This document shows, one piece after another, positions 8,295 to 17,142 of a stretch of DNA of 64,000 nt. Origin of the DNA: SZUA-254 sp031379665 (lineage in GTDB: Bacteria > Bacteroidota > Ignavibacteria > UBA10030 > SZUA-254); assembly GCA_031379665.1 (NCBI GenBank), contig JANNFI010000046.1, positions 83,304-147,303 of the forward strand, given 5' to 3'. A program made the position numbers and the translations under genes. The notes under the pieces are model-generated. The model saw only the letters and a program-made list of their open reading frames with translations. It was not told where the DNA came from and ran no database searches. Every line of letters starts with the position of its first letter. The first letter of the stretch is position 1.

Positions 8295-9686
8295 TTAGGA
8301 ATCGGACAGGCGTATGAACGCGCTGGGGTTGATCACCCTGACCATCAGGTCGTAGTCCTTGTAGGTCTCATAGACCGCGTTGAGACCCTCGCAGAATTTC
8401 CGCCGTTTGTCCTTCTGAACGGTATAGCGGCAGACGAGGATCGATTTCCAATCGTTCATCAGCGCGCTGTCGAGCCGGATCATATGGTCCAGCTTCCCGC
8501 GTTGGGCATAGTACAGAAGGCTGCTGTGGATCTCCTGTGCAATGGTCTTCTCGCGGAAAATAAGACGCTCGACGTGCCTGACGTCCCGCCCCTTGGCCTG
8601 AACGTGTTTCGATTCCCGCTCCGAGGTGCGGACCTTCCCCTCCTGGGTGATCGCCGGCAGTTTGATAATGTGCTCGTCGAAGACGAACACCTCGACCTCC
8701 CACTCCGTCGCGTCGTGGGCGTCGATGAGCGTCCTCAGCAGGTCGACGTAGCGGTCTTCGATCATCCGGCTTACGTCCCCGATCCCCCTGAAAATCGACC
8801 AGGCGTTGATCGGCACGACCACCTCGGCGGTCCTGAGGAGATTGATGATTTTTTCGTGGTCGTACTTGAACCAGACGGACTTCTGCGGTTCCAGGGTGGG
8901 TTTCCCCCCCTTGTCGGCGATGTAGTCGGATGCGGTCAGCTTGCTGACATAGAATCGTATGTCGCCGTAATCGAGGAGGAATATCTCGTTCTTCCGATCG
9001 AACCCCTTGAGCGTGAGCTTCTTCGTCGGAACGCCCTTCCCCGAGGTCTCGGGGGCGTAGCAGAATCCGTAGAGATACACCCAGTCGTCCGTCCCGAGCT
9101 GAATGTCCATCGGCTCGGTGGGAAACAATTCGCGGGTCCCGAAATGCTCCATGATCGAGGCGGCCGCCGGTTTGCCCGCATGGGGAATTTCGTATGTGGA
9201 GGGGACCTCCGGGGGGGTGAGGATGCGTGGGGCTTTTTCCGGGTCGACCGACTTCGCATGAATCTTCTTCCGGGAATCTTCGGCCTTGCGGGCCTCATCC
9301 CTGCGTGCTTCCTCGGCCTTCTTCTTCTCCCCTTCCTTTCGTGCTTCCTCCGCCTTCCGCAGTTCCCCGGCCGTCCTCACCGCTTCCGCCTCCCTCACCT
9401 CGCGGACCTGCTTCTCGTGGAGCATCCTGCGGTCCTCCTGCTCCTTCATCGCAGTGGCGATTTCCTTCTCGGCCCTGATGTCCTGTTCCATGAGATTGAT
9501 GAGGAGGTCGCGCATCTGCGCCGAAAGGAGGCTTTCGAACTGCTTCACAAGCCGTTCGGCCACCCTTCCAGGGGGGAGGTTGGAGAATCCTTCGAGCTGC
9601 CTCCTGAACGTCTCGTTTGCGCCGAGACGCTCGAGGAGCTCTCGCAGAAGGGTATCTGAAAATTTATGTCGTTCTTCGTTTGTCAT
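8295..9686 (-). CDS. Coiled-coil protein with a C-terminal GvpL/GvpF-like region
   Basis: A 463-residue protein. ATG 9686 is chosen because the longer frame to 9800 runs through tRNA-Ser. Residues 1-75 are helical, and 75-155 are a highly charged Lys/Glu/Arg coiled coil. From about residue 185 the order of motifs resembles gas-vesicle GvpL/GvpF proteins: VYLYGF, a segment like 'gdla.vVs' (YGDIRFYVSKL), a VPI..WSIF block where the family has VLPLRFGTVF, TEWEVEVFVFDE where it has EWGVKVY, and a C-terminal VINPSAF where it has GPWPPYSF. No other gas-vesicle gene is in the window, so function is open. The family link is my inference from motif order. It is probably cotranscribed with the upstream tRNA-Ser. 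Confidence 0.6.
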   Translation of the reverse strand: MTNEERHKFSDTLLRELLERLGANETFRRQLEGFSNLPPGRVAERLVKQFESLLSAQMRDLLINLMEQDIRAEKEIATAMKEQEDRRMLHEKQVREVREAEAVRTAGELRKAEEARKEGEKKKAEEARRDEARKAEDSRKKIHAKSVDPEKAPRILTPPEVPSTYEIPHAGKPAAASIMEHFGTRELFPTEPMDIQLGTDDWVYLYGFCYAPETSGKGVPTKKLTLKGFDRKNEIFLLDYGDIRFYVSKLTASDYIADKGGKPTLEPQKSVWFKYDHEKIINLLRTAEVVVPINAWSIFRGIGDVSRMIEDRYVDLLRTLIDAHDATEWEVEVFVFDEHIIKLPAITQEGKVRTSERESKHVQAKGRDVRHVERLIFREKTIAQEIHSSLLYYAQRGKLDHMIRLDSALMNDWKSILVCRYTVQKDKRRKFCEGLNAVYETYKDYDLMVRVINPSAFIRLSDS

Positions 9687-9701
9687 CGTTCGGTCCGGTT
9701 G

Positions 9702-9783
9702 CGGAGGGTGAGGGATTTGAACCCCCACGTCCCGAAGGACGGCAGTTTTCAAGACTGCTGCCATACCATTAGGCGAACCCTCC
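9702..9783 (-). tRNA. tRNA-Ser (anticodon TGA)
   Basis: Minus-strand cloverleaf: acceptor GGAGGGT pairs with its partner before a G discriminator, the anticodon loop CTTGAAA gives TGA, and a long variable arm (CGTCCTTCGGGACG) is typical of class II tRNAs. No CCA is encoded. The downstream coding sequence begins 16 bases after the tRNA, so the two probably share a transcript. Confidence 0.95.
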
Positions 9784-9835
9784 GGGTCTTCCCCGCGCAC
9801 GCGGGAGCGACAGGGTAATCCTAAACTGGAGGGTC

Positions 9836-9864
9836 AATATAGAGAAAAGGGTGTGCGAAATCAA
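9836..9864 (-). promoter_or_regulatory. Promoter TTGATT-N17-TATATT for tRNA-Ser
   Basis: The -35 is at 9864-9859 and the -10 at 9841-9836 on the minus strand, with a 17-base spacer. It sits in the short gap after the stop codon of the EamA transporter gene (9873). Confidence 0.7.
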
Positions 9865-9872
9865 TACGCGGT

Positions 9873-10778
9873 TCAGCCGATTTCGGTCATCAGGACCCCC
9901 GCCAGCGTGATCCCGGCGCCAAGCAGGAACCGGGTGGTGAGCGCGTCGCCCAGGAAGAGCCAGGCGAGAACCATCGTGAGGATCGGCTGGATGTTCGCGA
10001 AAACGGCAACCTTACTGGGCGGAAGCTTGCCGAGCGCGTAATACCAGATGAGGTACGCCACGATCGACGTCGCCACGGCGAGGTAGACAATCCCCCCCAC
10101 GTCCGCCGTCGTGAGGGCGGAGTAGTCGAAACCGGCGGCCTGGACGATACCGAACGGGAGAAACATCGCCATCCCCCAGACGAGGGTCACGGATGTGGCG
10201 TGGAGCGGACCGTATTTCACGATCATCTCCTTCCCCAATACCGAATAGAATGTCCACGCGACGACGGCGGCGAGGAGGAGCGAATCGCCGTAGAGCGTCT
10301 CAGCCCCCAGATCGAGGCCGCGTTCGAACACCACCAGGAGGATGCCGGCGAAGGCGACGAGGACCCCGCCGAGTCGCAGCACCGAGGGCTCCTCTTTTTT
10401 CATCAGAACGGAAAGGAGGAGGACGAGCGCCGGCGTGGCGCCGTAGAAAAGCGCGGCGTTCGTGGGCTTCGACGCGTGGAGCCCCGTGATGAACAGGAAC
10501 TGGTTCAGTGGAACGCCGAGCGCGCTCAAGAGCAGAAACCGGTTCCTGTCCCCGCGATCGACGGTGAGGGCGCGCCCCCTCGCCAATGCCATCCCGATGA
10601 GGATCGTGCCCGCCAGTAGCGACCGCAGGAACGTGAGCGTCACCGGGTCGACGGCGGTGAGTGTCGCCTTTGCGACGATGTGGGTGCCGCTCGCAAGGAG
10701 CGACTGGAAGAGCATAATGAGGTAGATGAGCATCGTCAGCGTCCCCAAGATACCGAGTTCTCCGATGGGAACAAACAT
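9873..10778 (-). CDS. EamA-family (DMT) transporter
   Basis: A 301-residue integral membrane protein with about ten hydrophobic segments arranged as two EamA repeats (roughly residues 14-140 and 150-298), the usual design of drug/metabolite-transporter exporters of amino acids, nucleotides or other small metabolites. It has the S.T.VAKATL start of repeat one and a P..A..A....GE-type segment near the C-terminus (QPILTMVLAWLFLGDAL). The substrate cannot be told from sequence. ATG 10778 is used; an in-frame ATG 15 codons later is also possible. It is divergent from the MFS gene, with the two starts about 50 bases apart. Confidence 0.85.
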   Translation of the reverse strand: MFVPIGELGILGTLTMLIYLIMLFQSLLASGTHIVAKATLTAVDPVTLTFLRSLLAGTILIGMALARGRALTVDRGDRNRFLLLSALGVPLNQFLFITGLHASKPTNAALFYGATPALVLLLSVLMKKEEPSVLRLGGVLVAFAGILLVVFERGLDLGAETLYGDSLLLAAVVAWTFYSVLGKEMIVKYGPLHATSVTLVWGMAMFLPFGIVQAAGFDYSALTTADVGGIVYLAVATSIVAYLIWYYALGKLPPSKVAVFANIQPILTMVLAWLFLGDALTTRFLLGAGITLAGVLMTEIG

Positions 10779-10790
10779 CTCGCGGCATTT

Positions 10791-10818
10791 TTGAAATGGC
10801 TGTTGAATATGGTATGTT
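10791..10818 (+). promoter_or_regulatory. Promoter TTGAAA-N16-TATGTT for the MFS transporter
   Basis: The -35 is at 10791-10796 and the -10 at 10813-10818 with a 16-base spacer. It places the transcript start near 10825, so translation should begin at ATG 10832 rather than at the earlier in-frame ATGs at 10796 and 10814. Confidence 0.45.
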
Positions 10819-10831
10819 CACCCCGAGCCGA

Positions 10832-12118
10832 ATGGAGTCTTGGAAGAAAAATCTTTACGTCCTCTGGGGCACGCAGTTCCTGGCCATGGTGGGCGTCAAC
10901 CTCATTGTCCCCTTCCTCCCCTTTTACATCCGCCAGCTCGGCGTCACCAACGACCAGGAGCTGGCGCGCTGGAGCGGCGTGATTTTCGCCGCCCCGTTCC
11001 TCACCGCTTTCATCGCGACGCCGGTCTGGGGGGCCCTCGGTGACCGGTACGGCCGCAAGCTGATGGTCGTACGGGCGATTTTCGGGCTGGGTCTCTCCCA
11101 GATCCTGATCGGACTCTCAGGTGACGTCTACCAGCTCCTGGCGTTCCGTCTCCTCCAGGGTCTCATCAGCGGATACATCGCCGCTTCGCTGGCGCTCGTC
11201 TCGATCAGCACGCCGACCGAAAAGATCGGCTACGCGCTCGGCCTGCTCCAGACGGCGACGGCCGGCGGGACGGTGCTCGGCCCCGCCATCGGGGGTATCC
11301 TCGCCGACTTCATGTCGTACCACGACATCTTCTTCATCATCGCGGCGATCTGCGGCCTCGGCGGCCTGCTCATCATGAAAATGGTGCGCGAGGAAGTACG
11401 CCCGACCCCGGAGGGCCCCCAGCCGACCGTGCTGGAGAACATCCGCTTCGTCGCGACGAACAGGAAACTGCGGACGATCGGGATCCTCATCCTCCTCGCG
11501 CAGGCCGGCGCCCTGATGATCGAGCCGATCTTCGCCCTCTTCATCGAGCAGTTCAAGACTTCGACCAAATACCTCTCGACCCTCGTGGGCGTCATCTTCT
11601 CGATTGCCGGGATCTTCATGGTGATCTCGGCGCCCTGGTGGGGAAAGCGGAACGACCGCATCGGGTACAGAAAAAACCTGACCATAGCCGCGTCGGGCAC
11701 CGGGCTGGCCTACGCCGCCCATATGCTCGTCCCCGGGCTCATCTCGCTCGGGTTCCTGAGGGCCGGCCTCGGATTCTTCCGTGGCGGCATTCTCCACTCG
11801 CTTTTTTCCTTGACGAGCCGCCACGTCCCTGCCGCGCGCAGGGGCGGGATCATCGGCATCGTGTCGAGCCTGGCGATTCTGGGAAATTCACTCGGACCGC
11901 TCGCCGGCGGGTTCATCGCGGAACGCTTCGGGATCATCCCGGTCTTCAGCGTCAACAGCGTGATCTTCCTCCTGATCGCGGTGACCGTCTGGCGATCGGA
12001 TATCGACCGGGTGGTGAACGGATCAGCGATGGGGGGCTCCCAAACCGAACCGGTCGTACCCGGCCAGCCCACCCAGCCGACATCCCCGATCGCCCGCGAC
12101 GCTGACGGCCCGGCCTGA
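10832..12118 (+). CDS. MFS multidrug-type efflux transporter (MdtG-like)
   Basis: A 428-residue protein with 12 predicted membrane segments. It begins MESWKKNLYVLW, resembling the start of MdtG-type proteins (INWKRNL). The MFS signature loop between segments 2 and 3 is present (GDRYGRKLMV), as is the PFLPFYI..LG segment of the drug-efflux subgroup; the related loop in the second half is GKRNDRIGYRK. Proton-coupled export of a lipophilic compound from the cytoplasm is the likely role; the substrate is not predictable. Start chosen from the promoter position and family length. Expressed divergently from the EamA gene. Confidence 0.85.
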   Translation: MESWKKNLYVLWGTQFLAMVGVNLIVPFLPFYIRQLGVTNDQELARWSGVIFAAPFLTAFIATPVWGALGDRYGRKLMVVRAIFGLGLSQILIGLSGDVYQLLAFRLLQGLISGYIAASLALVSISTPTEKIGYALGLLQTATAGGTVLGPAIGGILADFMSYHDIFFIIAAICGLGGLLIMKMVREEVRPTPEGPQPTVLENIRFVATNRKLRTIGILILLAQAGALMIEPIFALFIEQFKTSTKYLSTLVGVIFSIAGIFMVISAPWWGKRNDRIGYRKNLTIAASGTGLAYAAHMLVPGLISLGFLRAGLGFFRGGILHSLFSLTSRHVPAARRGGIIGIVSSLAILGNSLGPLAGGFIAERFGIIPVFSVNSVIFLLIAVTVWRSDIDRVVNGSAMGGSQTEPVVPGQPTQPTSPIARDADGPA

Positions 12119-12151
12119 GGGAACGGCGTGAGGGAACGGCCCGGCGGGTTG

Positions 12152-12180
12152 TTGTCTGCCGGAGGGAAAATCCCTATGTT
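12152..12180 (+). promoter_or_regulatory. Possible promoter TTGTCT-N17-TATGTT for polA
   Basis: The -35 is at 12152-12157 and the -10 at 12175-12180, in the 96-base gap between the MFS gene and polA. Spacing is 17 bases, but both hexamers depart from consensus. Confidence 0.45.
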
Positions 12181-12214
12181 GTGAAATTCAGATCCCCGGA
12201 CTCCCCTTCACCCC

Positions 12215-15082
12215 ATGGCAACGAAAAAATCCTCAGCAACGCCCACCGGCCGGCTGTTTCTCCTCGACGGGATGGCCCTCGTCTATCGCGCCTACTTCTC
12301 GTTCATCAGCAGGCCCCTCATCAATTCGCGTGGCGAGAACACCAGCGCGATTTTCGGCTTCGTCAACACCCTGATGAAGATCCTGAACGTCGACCGCCCC
12401 GAGCACATCGCCGTGGTCTACGACACGAAGGAACCGACGTTCCGGCACAAGATGTTCGAACCGTACAAGGCGACGAGGGAGAAAATGCCCGAGGACCTGG
12501 CCGGACAGCTCGACAAGCTCAAGGAGGTGGTGAGGGCCTTCAACGTCCCCGGCCTGGAGCTCCCGGGCTTCGAGGCAGACGACGTGATGGGAACGCTGGC
12601 CCGGATGGCCGAGCGCAACGGCATCGAAACCTACCTCGTCACCGGGGACAAGGATTTCATGCAGCTGATCTCCCCGCTCATCAAGATGTACAGGCCCGGC
12701 AAACAGGGGGACGACTGGGAAGTCCTCGACGAACGTGCCGTGACCGCGAAATTCGGTGTGAGACCGGCCCTGGTGACCGAAGTCCTCGCGATCGTGGGAG
12801 ACAAGTCGGACAATGTACCCGGAGTGCGAGGCATCGGCGACAAGACCGCGATCCCGCTCGTGCAGGAATTCGAGACCCTTGAAAACATTTACCGCAACCT
12901 CGACCGTATTCCCCAGAAGGGGGTGAGGCAAAAACTCGCCGACGGCGAGTCGTCGGCCTACCTCTCGAGGAAGCTCGTCACGATCGACACCTCGGCGCCA
13001 GTGAGCGCGGCGATCGACGACCTCGTCGCCCGTCCACCCGACGTCCCGAAGCTCCTCCGGCTCTTTGCGGAACTCGAATTCCGGGCGCTCCTGAAAAAAT
13101 TCGGGGCAGCTGAAGGCGGGATTCCCCCCACGACAGGCGCCGGAGCCGTGGGGACGCCCGCGGGCCCTCCGCTGACGACCGACTCCCCGGAAGCCGCACC
13201 GCATCCCTCCCCCCTGGATGACATCGCCTCGGTCCCCCACCGGTACGTCACGCTGACGACCGAGAAGGAGTGCCGCGAGGTGGCCGCTAAACTCCGGAAG
13301 GCGAAAATCTTCGCCGTCGACACCGAGACGACCTCGACCGACGCGTTGCGCGCCGAGCTCGTCGGGATTTCGCTCGCGACCGAGCCCGGGCACGCGTGGT
13401 ATGTGCCGGTCCTGGACGACCGGCCTCCCGCAGGGTCGGAGCCTGCGGGAACCCAGGGTGAACTCGGCGGGGGCAGAACCCGTACCGGAATTCCCTGGAG
13501 CCGTATCTCGGAAATCCTCGGGCCACTCCTTGAAGACCCCGCGCTGAAGAAGGTCGGCCAGAACATCAAGTTCGATATGCTCGTGTTCGGCGCGCACGGC
13601 GTGACGATGGCGGGGATCCACTTCGATACCATGGTGGCGAGCTACATCCTCAGGCCGGACGGCGCGCACAACATGGACGCCCTCGCCGAAGAGCACCTGC
13701 GGTACAGGACCATCACCTACGACGACCTCACCGGCACCGGCAGGAACAGGAAGGACATCCGCGATATCGACCCCGCAAAGCTCGCGGAGTACGCCGCCGA
13801 GGACGCCGACGTCACGCTCCGGCTCTATCAGGCGATCGGCGCGAAGCTCGACCCCGGGAAGACCGCCATCTGCCGCGACCTCGAGTTTCCGCTCATCGAG
13901 GTGCTCGCGCGAATGGAGGCGAACGGCGTCGCGCTCGACACCGCCTATCTCGCGGACCTGTCGAAGGAGCTCGAGCGGAACATCGACAACCTGACCCGTA
14001 GCATCCACGGCCACGCCGGGTGCGACTTCAACGTCAACTCGACGCAACAGCTCGGCAAGGTCCTCTTCGAAACGCTCGGCCTCCCCACGGCGAAGAAAAC
14101 CAAGACCGGCTTCTCCACCGACGTAAGCGTGCTTGAATCGCTCCGGCACGGACATCCCATCGTCGAAGCGCTGCTCGAATACCGGCAGCTCCAGAAGCTG
14201 AAGTCGACCTACGTCGACGCGCTCCCCACACTCGTGAACCCGGCGACCGGGAGGCTGCACACGTCGTACAACCAGACGGTGGCCCTGACCGGGCGGCTCT
14301 CGAGCAGCGACCCGAACCTCCAGAACATTCCGATCCGAACCGAACTCGGCGGAAGCATCAGGAGGGCGTTCGTCCCGGGAGCGAAGGGGCGCAGGATCCT
14401 CTCGGCCGACTATTCACAGATCGAACTACGCATCATGGCGCACGTCTGCGGTGACGCCGGACTCACCACCGCCTTCCGCAACGGCGAGGACATCCACACC
14501 ACGACCGCCTCGGGGGTGTTCGGGGTCGGAGCGACAGAAGTCACGAAGGAAATGCGGAGAAAGGCCAAGGAGGTGAATTTCGGGATTATGTACGGCATCG
14601 GCCCGTTCGGCCTCGCCTCGAGGCTCGGCATTCCCCAGGGCGAGGCGAAGGATATCATTTCAATGTATTTCGAGCGTTTCCCAAAGGTCAAGGAATACAT
14701 CACGACCACGATCGAATCGGCCCGGAAGGACGGCTTCGTCTCGACCCTCCTCGGCCGGCGGCGGTACTTCCCGGAGATCAACAGCAGGAACTTTCCCGTG
14801 CGAAGCAATGCCGAACGCCAGGCGATCAACATGCCGATACAGGGAACCGCGGCCGATATGATCAAGCTCGCGATGATCAGGATTCAAAAGAGGCTGGACG
14901 GGGAACGACTCGGCGCCAGGATGTTGCTGCAGGTGCACGACGAGCTGGTGTTCGAGGTACCGGAAAAGGAGGCGGAGGCGGCGGGCCTGATGGTCCGCGA
15001 GGAAATGGAGAAAGCCCTGCCTCTTTCAGTGCCCGTCGTGGTGGACGTCGGGATCGGAAGGAACTGGCTCGAAGCGCACTAG
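12215..15082 (+). CDS. polA: DNA polymerase I
   Basis: A 955-residue three-domain family A polymerase for gap filling and Okazaki-fragment processing. Residues about 12-300 are the 5'-3' exonuclease (LLDGMALVYRAYF; GFEADDVMGTLA; GDKDFMQL). Residues about 350-550 are the 3'-5' proofreading domain, which looks intact: DTETTS (Exo I), NIKFDMLVFGAHG (Exo II) and YAAEDADVTLRLY (Exo III). Residues about 570-955 are the polymerase, with motif A DYSQIELRIMAH near 731, motif B KEVNFGIMYG near 784 and motif C QVHDELVFEV near 905. A low-complexity Gly/Pro linker sits near 310-340. The length is normal for the family. It is transcribed alone and converges on the gene at 15097. Confidence 0.97.
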   Translation: MATKKSSATPTGRLFLLDGMALVYRAYFSFISRPLINSRGENTSAIFGFVNTLMKILNVDRPEHIAVVYDTKEPTFRHKMFEPYKATREKMPEDLAGQLDKLKEVVRAFNVPGLELPGFEADDVMGTLARMAERNGIETYLVTGDKDFMQLISPLIKMYRPGKQGDDWEVLDERAVTAKFGVRPALVTEVLAIVGDKSDNVPGVRGIGDKTAIPLVQEFETLENIYRNLDRIPQKGVRQKLADGESSAYLSRKLVTIDTSAPVSAAIDDLVARPPDVPKLLRLFAELEFRALLKKFGAAEGGIPPTTGAGAVGTPAGPPLTTDSPEAAPHPSPLDDIASVPHRYVTLTTEKECREVAAKLRKAKIFAVDTETTSTDALRAELVGISLATEPGHAWYVPVLDDRPPAGSEPAGTQGELGGGRTRTGIPWSRISEILGPLLEDPALKKVGQNIKFDMLVFGAHGVTMAGIHFDTMVASYILRPDGAHNMDALAEEHLRYRTITYDDLTGTGRNRKDIRDIDPAKLAEYAAEDADVTLRLYQAIGAKLDPGKTAICRDLEFPLIEVLARMEANGVALDTAYLADLSKELERNIDNLTRSIHGHAGCDFNVNSTQQLGKVLFETLGLPTAKKTKTGFSTDVSVLESLRHGHPIVEALLEYRQLQKLKSTYVDALPTLVNPATGRLHTSYNQTVALTGRLSSSDPNLQNIPIRTELGGSIRRAFVPGAKGRRILSADYSQIELRIMAHVCGDAGLTTAFRNGEDIHTTTASGVFGVGATEVTKEMRRKAKEVNFGIMYGIGPFGLASRLGIPQGEAKDIISMYFERFPKVKEYITTTIESARKDGFVSTLLGRRRYFPEINSRNFPVRSNAERQAINMPIQGTAADMIKLAMIRIQKRLDGERLGARMLLQVHDELVFEVPEKEAEAAGLMVREEMEKALPLSVPVVVDVGIGRNWLEAH

Positions 15083-15096
15083 GAACGCCGGAACAT

Positions 15097-15690
15097 TCAC
15101 CCCACCACGCCGGGCCCAGGCGTCGCGGGTGGAACGGGCGGCGCGCTCTCCGGCCACCCCGAATCGGGACCGGGCTTGTCAGCCGTGGCGCCCCTGCGCC
15201 GGAGGAGCATTCCCGCGCCCATCAGGACGAGCGCGAGCGGCCACCAGGTGGCGATCGCGTCCCGGATTTCCCACCCGTACCAGTACCCGTACTCGGTCAG
15301 CACCATTGAAACGCCGACGGCCAGCAGTAGGAGACCCGGGACCAGGTAGTACCAGTCGGCGGGCCTGTTGACGAAGAGCATTACGAAGACGATGCCGAAC
15401 ACCAGAAATGTCGCCGGAAAGATCATTTGGATCGGGATGTCGAACCGGTCGATCGACCGGACGAGGAAGAAGATGCTGTAGAGGAAGAGCACCGTACCCC
15501 AGAACACCTTCCATTTCACGCGGTCGAAAAGTCCCCTCCCCGCCACGATCAGCCCCATCAGGGCGAGCGCCGGCCAGATGATCTCCCGGACGCTCAGGTC
15601 GATGACATCGAATTTCTTCAACAGCAGGAGGCTGCCGAAGACGATAAGGAAGATTCCGAGAATGGAGACCCGGGTGGCAGTGCGCGACAT
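15097..15690 (-). CDS. Membrane protein with LiaF/LiaI-like transmembrane region
   Basis: A 197-residue protein with about six hydrophobic segments. Its helix-rich layout (ILGIFLIVFGSLLLLKKF; WPLALVLMGAGMLLRRR) resembles the LiaI/LiaF-like transmembrane region often encoded next to PspC proteins in envelope-stress modules. ATG 15690 is preferred because GGAGGAAAG lies directly before it; a TTG at 15705 would overlap the PspC stop codon. The C-terminus is a Pro/Gly-rich tail. It is co-transcribed with the PspC gene 11 bases upstream. The exact role is unknown; envelope stress sensing is inferred. Confidence 0.65.
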   Translation of the reverse strand: MSRTATRVSILGIFLIVFGSLLLLKKFDVIDLSVREIIWPALALMGLIVAGRGLFDRVKWKVFWGTVLFLYSIFFLVRSIDRFDIPIQMIFPATFLVFGIVFVMLFVNRPADWYYLVPGLLLLAVGVSMVLTEYGYWYGWEIRDAIATWWPLALVLMGAGMLLRRRGATADKPGPDSGWPESAPPVPPATPGPGVVG

Positions 15691-15701
15691 CTTTCCTCCG
15701 T

Positions 15702-16382
15702 TCAAGATTGGACCGACAATTTTTCCTCGGGCATCAGGATCCCGAGCGCGATGTAGATCAGGAGCGCCCAGCCGAAGGACGCGAACACGAGGACGATGGC
15801 GATGAGCCGGACGATCGTCGGGTCGATTGAAAAGTAATCGGCGAGGCCACCGCAGACGCCGAACAGCTTCCTGTTGCGGACCGACCTGCGCAGTTCCCTC
15901 ACTTCTGCCCGTGGCATCGCGAACGCTTCCGCCCCCTCCGCTGTCGGATCACCGGCCGGTCGGGATTTCCCGCGGAGGCTGATCATGACGAAAATACCGG
16001 CGCCGATCATCAGAACCGGGAGGATTACGCTCCCGGCGTACGACCACCACTGATATCCCGCGAGCAGGCCGAGGTTCACCAGGAGGGCAGTCGCTCCGAC
16101 GAGAATGAGGACGATCCCCCAAAACCGCCTGCCGTTGCCCTGCCGGGCTGCCGGTTCCGGCGCCGCCATGATATCGGGGTTCGACGGCATGATGATCATC
16201 GCCGCGATGTACACCAGGAGCCCCGTCCCATACATGAAAGATAGCAGGACGAGGAGGAGCCTGATGATCGTCACGTCCACACCGAAATACTCCGCGATGC
16301 CGCCGCAGATCCCGTCGATCATCCTGGTGTGTCTCGATTTGTAGAGGCGCCGTGGCCCGCCCTGGTCGTTTATCATCGTCAT
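15702..16382 (-). CDS. Protein with two PspC domains
   Basis: A 226-residue membrane protein carrying two PspC domains, residues about 9-68 and 165-224. Each has a basic start, the ICGGIAEYFGVDVTIIRL-type signature (second copy VCGGLADYFSIDPTIVRL), a hydrophobic helix and a closing M.P. Between them are two more hydrophobic segments. PspC-like proteins sense or buffer inner-membrane stress. A tandem duplication within one chain is less usual than a single domain. It heads a two-gene unit with the LiaF-like gene. Confidence 0.85.
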   Translation of the reverse strand: MTMINDQGGPRRLYKSRHTRMIDGICGGIAEYFGVDVTIIRLLLVLLSFMYGTGLLVYIAAMIIMPSNPDIMAAPEPAARQGNGRRFWGIVLILVGATALLVNLGLLAGYQWWSYAGSVILPVLMIGAGIFVMISLRGKSRPAGDPTAEGAEAFAMPRAEVRELRRSVRNRKLFGVCGGLADYFSIDPTIVRLIAIVLVFASFGWALLIYIALGILMPEEKLSVQS

Positions 16383-16407
16383 TCTTTTAAATATGCGGTT
16401 CTCTGGG

Positions 16408-16436
16408 ATTATACGGTCCGGGGTGGGGATTGTTGC
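16408..16436 (-). promoter_or_regulatory. Possible promoter GCAACA-N17-TATAAT for the PspC operon
   Basis: A perfect TATAAT (16413-16408) lies 17 bases from a poor -35 hexamer (16436-16431) on the minus strand, about 25 bases before the PspC start. A weak -35 may indicate a need for an activator or an alternative sigma factor. Confidence 0.4.
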
Positions 16437-16535
16437 GGGTGGGATTCTGACGGAAATGCTGGCGGAAATGCGGGCGGGCCGGAGGGTGGTGACTACCCCG
16501 GCCCGCTGCGGTTCCCTCTGACATCGGCGCGACGG

Positions 16536-17093
16536 TCAGACCTCCATGATTTCCTTTTCCTTGAGGCCGACGAGAGTGTCGATGTCTTTGATGTGCTTGT
16601 CAGTCATTTTCTGGATCTCGGTTTCCCCTCGTTTTCGCTCGTCCTCGGAGAAATGATCGGCCTTCTCCGATTTCTTGAGATGCTCGATGGCGTCGCGGCG
16701 GATGTTCCGGATCGAGACCTTCCCCTCTTCGGCGAATTTCTTGATCAACTTCACCAGCTCCCTCCGTCGCTCCTCGTTGAGCGGGGGGATCGGGACGCGG
16801 ATGACGTTTCCGTCCGCCACCGGGTTGAGGCCCAGGTTGGCCGCCTGGATCGCCTTGTCGATCGGCCCGATCATGTTCTTGTCCCACGGCTGGATCGCGA
16901 TGGTGTGGACGTCGGGGATGCTCAGGTTGGCGACCTGGTTCAGGGACATATGCGTGCCGTAGGAGTCCACCTTTACCCCGTCGAGGAGCGCGGTGGTCGC
17001 CTTGCCGGTCCTGATCTTGTTGAACTCGTGCCGGACGACCTCCACGGCCTTGTTCATCTTCTCTTCGGTTTGCTTCAGGATGTCTTTCACCAT
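16536..17093 (-). CDS. frr: Ribosome recycling factor
   Basis: A 185-residue cytoplasmic protein of standard length that splits post-termination ribosomes together with EF-G. It has the family's three-helix bundle sequence with R.G.A...LL at EFNKIRTGKATTALLDGV, the hinge-region VRVPIPPLNEERR equivalent, and the Q.AN..IPD.....I.PWDK block. It is the last of the rpsB-tsf-pyrH-frr cluster, 49 bases after pyrH, a conserved bacterial gene order. Confidence 0.97.
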   Translation of the reverse strand: MVKDILKQTEEKMNKAVEVVRHEFNKIRTGKATTALLDGVKVDSYGTHMSLNQVANLSIPDVHTIAIQPWDKNMIGPIDKAIQAANLGLNPVADGNVIRVPIPPLNEERRRELVKLIKKFAEEGKVSIRNIRRDAIEHLKKSEKADHFSEDERKRGETEIQKMTDKHIKDIDTLVGLKEKEIMEV

Positions 17094-17142
17094 ACGCTGC
17101 CTCTTGTTGTGAGTGGGGTCAATTCAAGTCTGTCAAGCCGGT

